DNA of 10,603 nt from Physocladia obscura. Its lineage: Eukaryota > Chytridiomycota > Chytridiomycetes > Chytridiales > Chytriomycetaceae. Each line of letters opens with the position of its first letter. Within the stretch, counting starts at the first letter, position 1. This document shows positions 1 to 5,710 of this stretch, piece by piece. The DNA lies in NCBI GenBank assembly GCA_027596945.1, contig JADGJH010000553.1, forward strand, positions 2,753 through 13,355, given 5' to 3'. The translations under genes were made by a program, and so were the position numbers. Under the pieces are notes generated by a model. That model searched no databases, was not told the origin of the DNA, and saw nothing but the letters and a program-made list of their open reading frames with translations.

Positions 1-253
1 CACCTACGAGTGTGTGACGAAAATCTTTGAAACAAACAGTCCACTTTCATTCATTGATGGTTTCAAAAGATGCTTCGTCAGCTTCCTCTATCTTTTTTCT
101 TCTTCTTCTTTTTGTAGATATTCAAAGGTAAATCCCATTGATGCCATAATATTTCCACCAAAACTTTTTTGTCGGTATGCAAATCACTTGCTCAAAGACA
201 ACCTCATTTGGACTTACTGTCATCAAAAACAAACAAGTATATCAACAAAATAG
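1..253 (+). other. Upstream/leader region of the first gene
   Basis: No complete gene is supported here. A TAG at 251-253 lies immediately before the ATG at 254 and in the same frame, so the coding region cannot extend directly upstream. A pyrimidine-rich run ending in TAG at about 91-117 resembles a 3' splice site, and a GTAAAT follows at 128, so the stretch may hold a non-coding exon or 5' leader. A 24-codon ORF from the ATG at 57 to the TAA at 129-131 would be an upstream ORF if transcription starts before it. None of this is proven by the sequence. Confidence 0.35.
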
Positions 254-2510
254 ATGCAGAATGGTTCAGACTTGTCAATGGCTGTGCAAATTAGCAGCCT
301 TCTTCTAGAAGTGAAAACAATCCGTCGAGAACTTGAAAATTCAAAAAAACTCATTCACCTCAACAACGATAATATCTCAGCTTTATCTGCCCTAGTTCTA
401 TCCAATCACAATGAGGCTAAAAACCAATCTAACGCGCTAACGCTCTCAATTTCTCGACTTATCAACAATATTAATCTTGGAAAATATTGTTGTTCTCAAT
501 GTAAAAACCATTTTCCTTTTTTTTCTTTTTTTTTAACCTTTTATTAGCATGTCTTTTTGAATCTTGTGACAGATGTCAAAATGACGAACGAAGGGATTCG
601 GACGTCACTGGTAAAAAAGTGAAAATTAAGAATTTAAAAATTTAAAAATTTAAAAAAATTCAGTGTCCAACAACGAAAATTTGGAAGACTGCGAAGAGCC
701 AGAGTATTTTGAGGTTGAAAATTGTTTCACTGATGAATCCACCGACATTGCTCATCAACAGCTCCAACAAAAGAGACGTACCGCAAGCCGCCAGTCACAT
801 GCAACCCTCTTTTCAGCAACAAATTTTATATTCAATGCTGCAAAATATATTCTCATCAGGCCACTTTTTGGATCCAACAAACATATCAACCAAGCAGCAG
901 CCACATTCGAAACCTCTTCCGAGCAACAAATGGAAACGCATCCTTCTTTGAAAGAGGGACACACGTCAAAAGATATTTTGTCCAACGACTGTGCTACGCT
1001 CGCACAGCTGCAAACTTCTGAATTGAAACTGTCGCAGCCGAAAACCACTGACTTTACATTCTCGCAAAAACTCCGCGGTGAAATCTGCCAAGCAACACAA
1101 AGTCAACTAAAAATGACGCCGCGAGCGCTAAATCTGTTGCCCACGCCTTCCTTGAAGAAAATAGACGAGGAAGAAGAAGAGGAAGACGAACTAAATACTG
1201 GGAAGCAAAAAACTAAATTTTACAATTCGGCAGAGCGTCACATTGGTATTGTTGAGCAAGAAAAAAATTCGCGAATTTTTATCCGACAAAACTCTGCTCT
1301 AGGCTCAGCAACAAACATTGCCTTCAGTGTTGCAAAAGAAATGCTTATTGGCTCTGAAAAGTCCCTTCTTACACGTGCAACGTCCAGTTTTTATGAATCA
1401 TGTTCCAATCCACAGAACGAAAAAACTGTCAATACTGTCAACTTGCTTCTTGGAAATGTCGTTTCGTCAGTTATACCAGCCCAGAGTATCCGCCGTGACT
1501 TTGCATTGAATATTGCACACCAGTTTTCACCGCCATCGGCAACTCCACTTTGGGGAAAACAGTCAAAACTTTTTTCAATCGACAACCTCCCGTTAGCAAT
1601 CTTGATAATCATTCTTCGGTTTGCTGTGGACCCACTTTTACCCAATGCCAAAATATATGTTGCCAAGTGGCATTGCCAGCGCATTTCTGTGTACAACCTG
1701 AGACAGCTCTCCCGCGCATTAAAAAACGCAGTCCCAGAAGCCCTGAAATTAATTGACACGCGCGACATTTCAATGAAAGCACTGCAGTCACTAGCAACTG
1801 CATCGGAAACAGAATTCGCGCAAATTCAGCCATACCAACGTCGCATCACGATAACTGCATCAATCCCGTCAACGGCAACGACAAAAACCTCAAACCCAAC
1901 AACTCTCACCGTCCCGGCCGCAGGCCTACTCTTTATCCAGCCGCCATCCCAAACAGTATACACAAGCCCTAGCCAGACTTTCAAACCGCCAATTCTCCCA
2001 TCAGGCCGATCGGTAAGAACAACCATCACGGCCTCATACGTTATTCCCACCGCTACGGGAGTCGATCCGCCTGCAGCTGCAGCAACAGCAGCGCACGCCA
2101 CAATCTCAGTTCCGTTCGCACTACATCTGCAGATCGACAACGACCCAGTGGCAACTGCTACGGTGCGCGCGATACTGACTCTGACGGTGGCGCGAGCGGA
2201 GCAGACGCAACGGGTGGTGGAATTAGTCGATACTTCGACGGGGGCGTGGATCGGGTGGATACGGTATAGTGAGGCTGAGGCGCCGGGTTATAACTACAAC
2301 GTGAAGCATAGAGAAGTTCTGGAGTGTACGTGGGAACGCGAGTGGTGGCTGGGGTGGGCAGCAAAATGGGCGATTGGGATGCCACGCCACGACAGGGAAG
2401 ACATTCTCGATCGACATTTTGGTCACGTTGCCAGTGAAATTGTTTTGGAAGAGATTGTCGTGCCCACTGATTTTGTTTTTGGTGGCTTTTTAAAGTCTGT
2501 ACTTGAGTAG
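254..2510 (+). CDS. Hypothetical 718-aa protein, three exons, coiled-coil-like N-terminus and internal repeat
   Basis: Exons are 254-500, 548-610 and 664-2510. The introns are 501-547 (GTAAAA...TTATTAG) and 611-663 (GTAAAA...TTCAG), both phase 1. Joining them keeps one frame open for 718 residues, and the long third exon has no ATG of its own at its 5' end, so it must be spliced from upstream. I do not recognise the family. Residues about 10-75 are helical and heptad-like. Cysteines cluster at 79, 80, 84, 89 and 92. An acidic run lies near residue 275. A roughly 38-residue segment at 150-189 recurs at 314-351, sharing SATN, AK and LI positions. A hydrophobic segment beginning LPLAILIIILRF near residue 412 could be a buried helix, a degenerate F-box-like start or a membrane segment. 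A Thr/Pro/Ala-rich stretch follows, then a Trp-rich C-terminal domain. AATAAA lies about 100 nt after the stop. The gene is convergent with the minus-strand family. The start at 254 is the first in-frame ATG after a stop. Confidence 0.72.
804..920 (+). repeat. Internal protein repeat, copy 1 (hypothetical gene)
   Basis: This segment encodes a stretch reading SATNFIFNAAKYILI followed by a loop and AAATFETS. It aligns without large gaps to the segment at 1293-1406 (SATNIAFSVAKEMLI ... ATSSFYES). Shared positions are SATN, an aromatic F, AK, LI, then A, F and S. The similarity is at protein level and suggests an old internal duplication of a helical unit. Confidence 0.6.
1293..1406 (+). repeat. 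Internal protein repeat, copy 2 (hypothetical gene)
   Basis: This is the second copy of the unit at 804-920, separated from it by about 125 residues that include the acidic run. The shared core is SATN-x2-F-x2-AK-x2-LI, followed about 12 residues later by A, F and S matches. Confidence 0.6.
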
Positions 2511-2610
2511 ATCATAGTTTTAGGTAATTTAGAATGAAGAATGGGGAATACAGATAATGAAAAAATATATTCAGCTCAAAGAGGATGGCAACATGAAAAA
2601 AAATTAAAAA

Positions 2611-2616
2611 AATAAA
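2611..2616 (+). terminator. AATAAA polyadenylation signal of the hypothetical gene
   Basis: A perfect AATAAA lies about 100 nt after the TAG at 2508-2510, inside an A-rich stretch. It sits between two convergent genes, with the stop of the minus-strand neighbour at 2677-2679. Confidence 0.5.
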
Positions 2617-2676
2617 ATCCAGTTGGAATGCAGTTTTTGTATATGTCTTGGAAAGCAGGTCGCCAATTCGAATAAA

Positions 2677-2905
2677 TCACTCATCGAAGCCGTTGACTTT
2701 GTGAATTGTGTACTATTGAAGAAGAAGAAAACAGAGTCAGCAAAAAACAACCACGTCATATTTTAAAGCCCCATGAGTGAAAAGCTTCGAAAAACAAAAA
2801 ACCGAATCAACTAACCAATGACATTGTTCTGTCTCGGGATGGCGAGGTGGATGGAACGCGAACTGGAGCTGGGATTGGGGCAACGGCAGGAGTGATGGCT
2901 GGCAT
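2677..2905 (-). CDS. Small RxRTM-motif family protein, copy 1 (41 aa, two exons)
   Basis: Exon 1 is 2905-2816 and exon 2 is 2712-2677, both read on the minus strand. The 103-nt intron runs from 2815 to 2713 (GTTAGT ... TTCAATAG) and is phase 0. The product is a Pro/Ala/Ser-rich N-terminus followed by RDRTMSLYTIHKVNGFDE and a TGA. The motif R-[DE]-R-T-M-x-[LM]-Y-x-x-H is shared with the three next genes, with the intron at the same place between L and Y. The family is not recognised and the role is unknown. The product has no signal peptide or membrane segment. The start is uncertain: 2905 gives a protein beginning MPAITP, like copy 3 (MPPAAV), but the frame stays open upstream and an ATG at 3067 would add 54 mostly basic residues. 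A TATA-like GTGTATATG near 3111-3120 would suit that longer form. Without splicing the product would end two codons after the motif (VS stop). Confidence 0.68.
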
Positions 2906-2979
2906 TATGTTGTTGTTTCGGCTTCGTGAGAATTTGACTTTTTTTGTTTGTTTTTTTGATTTTGGAGGCACATGTCCCC

Positions 2980-3012
2980 CCGATTTTATGTAAATCGGTT
3001 TCGGGCCGAAAC
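2980..3012. repeat. Two adjoining inverted repeats upstream of family copy 1
   Basis: CCGATTT (2980-2986) and AAATCGG (2992-2998) form a perfect 7-bp inverted repeat with a 5-nt spacer. It runs straight into GTTTCGG-G-CCGAAAC (2998-3012), a second perfect 7-bp inverted repeat. An imperfect CGGAATCGGAA / TTCCGATGATTCCG pair follows up to about 3050. Paired half-sites are compatible with binding of a dimeric regulator, but they would lie inside coding sequence if copy 1 starts at 3067. Confidence 0.5.
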
Positions 3013-3303
3013 GGAATCGGAATAGCACCCGACCTTTCCGATGATTCCGCGGAGTTGTTTGCTTCATCCGGAAAAAGTGCACAATCAGAAAGAAAAGCAC
3101 AACTTCGTCAACATATACACTCTCCGTCTCTTTTTGTTGATTGCTCGGCGTTGTTGTGGCATGGAGTCCAATCAATTTTCTCCCCGCCTCAATTTCTCTA
3201 AATTTTTTCTCTAGGGTGGTTGAATCCCACCTTCAATCTACGCCACTATGTGTGATCAAAAAGTCTTGATTGCGTTTCTTGACAGAGCGTGATAACAAGA
3301 ACT

Positions 3304-3309
3304 TTTATT
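3304..3309 (-). terminator. AATAAA polyadenylation signal of family copy 2
   Basis: TTTATT on the plus strand reads AATAAA on the minus strand, about 65 nt after the stop of copy 2 (3375). Confidence 0.5.
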
Positions 3310-3374
3310 TACAGCGATAACAACAAAAAAGTGACAGAAGAACAACAAAACAGAGACGAAACGAAAGGGAAAAA

Positions 3375-3670
3375 TCATGGAAACGCATTCGCCAGGCCGG
3401 GTCTGTGGAATGCGTACTAAAATTTGTTTAATATATTCATAAAAATAGAAATCAAAACAAAAAAACCAGTTCCATGGTGCGCTCTCTCAAAGATGAGGGC
3501 GAGCTTGAAATTGAAAAAGTGCGCTGGCGGTGGTGGTTGTGAGAAGACGGCTCTGACGATAGGGCTATGTTCTCGTTGTTCGGCGCAGCTGGTGGAAGAG
3601 CTGGCGGATTCGCCAGTTGTGGAAGCGCGCTGAGAGCGATTGAGAGGTTGCTTTTGTTTGTTGGTACCAT
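3375..3670 (-). CDS. Small RxRTM-motif family protein, copy 2 (81 aa, two exons)
   Basis: Exon 1 is 3670-3467 (68 codons) and exon 2 is 3416-3375 on the minus strand. The phase-0 intron from 3466 to 3417 is 50 nt and ends ATTTTAG. Its donor, GTTTTT, is weak, but its position exactly matches the other three copies, which is the main reason for accepting it. The protein is Ser/Pro/Ala-rich with a His/Arg patch (HNHHRQR near residues 44-50). It ends in RERTMEL, then YAFHRPGLANAFP and TGA. The ATG at 3670 is the first in the frame, 30 nt downstream of a strong TATA box. Without splicing, the product would end VFLF and lose the Y-x-x-H half of the motif. Function unknown. Confidence 0.68.
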
Positions 3671-3700
3671 TTTTTTTTCCCCACTTTCAGTCTGTTAGTT

Positions 3701-3712
3701 CTTTTATATATA
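3701..3712 (-). promoter_or_regulatory. TATA box of family copy 2
   Basis: On the minus strand this reads TATATATAAAAG, a near-ideal TATA element ending about 30 nt before the ATG at 3670. The implied 5' untranslated region is very short. Confidence 0.65.
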
Positions 3713-3782
3713 AAAAAGTCTCCCGGTCAGGTTCCACCCACAATTTTTTTGTTGATAGCATAAGTCCTGAGTCATTCACGAA

Positions 3783-3788
3783 TTTATT
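3783..3788 (-). terminator. AATAAA polyadenylation signal of family copy 3
   Basis: AATAAA on the minus strand, 28 nt after the stop of copy 3 at 3816. The next gene's TATA box follows about 70 nt on, so the copies are tightly packed here. Confidence 0.55.
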
Positions 3789-3815
3789 GTGAAAGAGCAA
3801 AACAACAAAGAAGTG

Positions 3816-4052
3816 TCAAAAATCACGGCCGCTTTTTTTGCTGTGAACAGCATACTGAAAAAATAATTTTTAAAAAACGCATGAAACTTTTATTTCACTC
3901 ACTAATTGCATTGTTCGTTCCCGAGAAGCCGCAACCCGCTCTGTAGGTATTTTGATTGCGGTATTTGCGGCAACGGACTTTGTTGAAACAGATTCAGCAC
4001 CTGAAACAGCCGAAGCAGATAGAGCGACGTTAGAAACTGCAGCTGGGGGCAT
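3816..4052 (-). CDS. Small RxRTM-motif family protein, copy 3 (62 aa, two exons)
   Basis: Exon 1 is 4052-3903 (50 codons) and exon 2 is 3854-3816 on the minus strand. The phase-0 intron from 3902 to 3855 is 48 nt with a consensus donor GTGAGT and a TTTTTTCAG acceptor. The protein is Ala/Val/Ser-rich and ends in RERTMQL, then YAVHSKKSGRDF and TGA. The start is the ATG at 4052 (MPPAAV). The frame stays open further upstream, but only from a GTG at 4085, which is not expected to start translation in a fungus. The product has no signal peptide, membrane segment or known domain. It is flanked head-to-tail by copies 2 and 4. Function unknown. Confidence 0.72.
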
Positions 4053-4546
4053 TATTATGTCGTCCTGTTTTTTATGTTCTTTCACTATTTCTTTTCATTC
4101 TGATAGTCACTGTTTTAATTTTTATTATTTTTTCCATTCCGGATTTCGCCGAATGATGTTCTTTGATTGGCAATATCAATCGCGCAACGTTACACATGGC
4201 GATCCATATCACTTATCGATACGAACTCAAGTTTCTTTTCTTCGATGGCTCGTTATCATTGTGCATCGATTTCTGCAGTTTCTTGTTTTTTTTCTGTGTG
4301 CTATAAATAAATTTGAAGGAGCAAATTGGAGATGCGGGTGGGGTGGCTGTTTCCGATGACCATGAGGTTCTCGTCAGAGTGAATTTTCACACAAAATACA
4401 CGTACATTCGAGGAAATAAAAGGAAAAAGGTTTAATGCAACTTTATTACACACTGCAACATCATATACGTATAAAAAAAAAACCAGAAATAAGGACAGCA
4501 TTATTGCTGGATCAGTAAATTCGGCGAGTTAAGGTGAACCACTTGT
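4053..4546. other. Intergenic region between family copies 3 and 4
   Basis: This stretch holds the 3' untranslated region of copy 4 (polyadenylation signal at 4442-4447) and the upstream region of copy 3. It is A/T-rich. A plus-strand ORF ending at 4359 overlaps copy 3 antisense and has no recognisable product. No further motif-bearing exon was found in it. Confidence 0.5.
4442..4447 (-). terminator. AATAAA polyadenylation signal of family copy 4
   Basis: AATAAA on the minus strand, about 100 nt beyond the stop codon of copy 4 at 4547. Confidence 0.5.
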
Positions 4547-4833
4547 TTAGGCTTGTTCGTGGAACGAAGGAGCATGTTGACTGTACTGATTACCACAAGA
4601 AATATTTAAGAAAAAACACTCATAGACATTCCAAGAAAACAAGGAAACCGCGAACTAACCATACTCATTGTTCTATCTCTGGTCTTTTCTGGCGGTAAGC
4701 TTGCTCTTGCTCTTGGTGAAAGTGGTGACATTGGTGGAGACTGTGGAGGTCTTTCCGAAAACTGTTTAGCCGAGTAAGAGTCAGGCGGGCTTGAAGCCGG
4801 AGAAGCGTTGTTCGCAGTATTAATCTTCAGCAT
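4547..4833 (-). CDS. Small RxRTM-motif family protein, copy 4 (70 aa, two exons)
   Basis: Exon 1 is 4833-4660 (58 codons) and exon 2 is 4585-4547 on the minus strand. The phase-0 intron from 4659 to 4586 is 74 nt with donor GTTAGT, the same as copy 1, and acceptor AATCAG. The protein is Ser/Pro-rich, with several SP dipeptides at residues 32-40 that could be proline-directed phosphorylation sites. It ends in RDRTMSM, then YSQHAPSFHEQA and TAA. A second AG five nt downstream would shift the frame and remove the family ending, so the upstream AG is preferred. The ATG at 4833 lies about 70 nt downstream of a TATA box. It is the first copy in transcriptional order and faces the protease gene divergently. 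Function unknown. Confidence 0.72.
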
Positions 4834-5710
4834 ATTGCTTTTGTATTTGTCTCTCGTATTTTTTTCCTTTTTCTTTTCCCTTTTCGATGAGATTCGATCA
4901 GAAAATTTATAGTTGAGGGTGGCACGGGTGCCTCTATTATCAATTTGTTATTGTGACGCATTATTGCTCTTTTCAGAGCTCCTACGAAACGCGAAAATGA
5001 TGCGCCTATGATTCACAACAATTTGCTGGATCTATTTCGCACTCATTGTGCTTCGAGACAGTCTTTGGGTGAGCGAAAGTGTCTTGCACGTGATGTTTAT
5101 TTTTTTGGGTGACCATAATTGGCGTGGGATACTTTTCAACTAATTACTGATTAAAAATTACTTTGGATTGATTAGTGGGCAAAGAGCGTTTTATTCAGGA
5201 CGCAAGCAAAATTTTTGAGTTCGTGTGTGAATTTGGAATGCTTGGCGAAGGGTGAACACGCGAGGTTGGCCGCAATAATTTCTCAAAATTCACCTATCGG
5301 GAAATTTATCATAGGCAATAGTTTTATGACTTTGTTTCGATTCTCAAATTTCATGCAGACTGTTCGACGCATTCAGAGCAAGTCAGAAAATTGGGGAAAC
5401 AAAAACTCGATGAAATGAATTCACGAGCGAGAATTGACACCCATTTGACCTCCAGCATCTGACAAGGGAATTGTTTTGTCACAATGTTTTTTCCCGTCTT
5501 TGTTTCGGCGCCTTTAACTCGACATCATCGAAAGCTCTTTCTATTTCAGATTCTTTTTGCTTTTTCGTTTTATTATTTTACTACTCTGATTGTGGTCGAT
5601 GAGGGGGGTGGGTTATTTGTCTGTTGCCGTTTTGGACTTGGGTGGCACGACTTGCCAAAAAAGCTTTGCTTCGACAAAATCCGCACACATCAGAAAAAAC
5701 ATCTCTGGAA
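4834..5710. other. Divergent intergenic region between family copy 4 and the subtilase
   Basis: This stretch carries the promoters of two diverging genes. The TATA box of copy 4 is clear, but no convincing TATA box was found for the protease. A 76-codon ORF from the ATG at 5484 ends at 5714, overlapping the protease start in another frame. It has one hydrophobic stretch but resembles nothing known and may be an upstream ORF or chance. Nothing else is supported. Confidence 0.45.
4906..4911 (-). promoter_or_regulatory. TATA box of family copy 4
   Basis: TATAAA on the minus strand about 72 nt upstream of the ATG at 4833. A short inverted repeat with arms GGCAC and GTGCC lies just upstream at 4921-4932. 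Confidence 0.5.

Larger units (their letters stand above)
2906..3374 (-). other. Intergenic region between family copies 1 and 2
   Basis: This stretch holds the 3' untranslated region of copy 2, with its polyadenylation signal at 3304-3309, and the promoter or extended N-terminus of copy 1. Plus-strand ORFs here start at non-ATG codons and show no recognisable product. Inverted repeats at 2980-3012 are listed separately. Confidence 0.5.

Noticed and set aside
254..547. Separate 97-residue gene at the start of the window
   Set aside because: Its stop is the AG of a good intron; splicing at 501-547 and 611-663 links it in frame to the long downstream exon, which has no ATG at its own start.
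3952..4359. 135-codon plus-strand ORF overlapping family copy 3
   Set aside because: It starts at a non-ATG codon, has no recognisable domain, and overlaps the motif-bearing gene antisense.
4571..4590. Downstream acceptor (TACAG) for copy 4
   Set aside because: Combined with an earlier GTATGG donor it gives a longer tail ending LLIQQ, but loses the Y-x-x-H ending shared by the other three copies.
4921..4932. GGCAC-GG-GTGCC inverted repeat near the copy 4 promoter
   Set aside because: The arms are only 5 bp, which is expected by chance in a window of this size, and it has no partner at the other copies.
5030..5070. Possible fifth copy of the small family on the minus strand (reads SRSTMSAK)
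   Set aside because: It resembles the motif only at R-x-T-M-S, lacks the second Arg, the L/M and an intron leading to Y-x-x-H, and stops at once. Chance is the simpler explanation.
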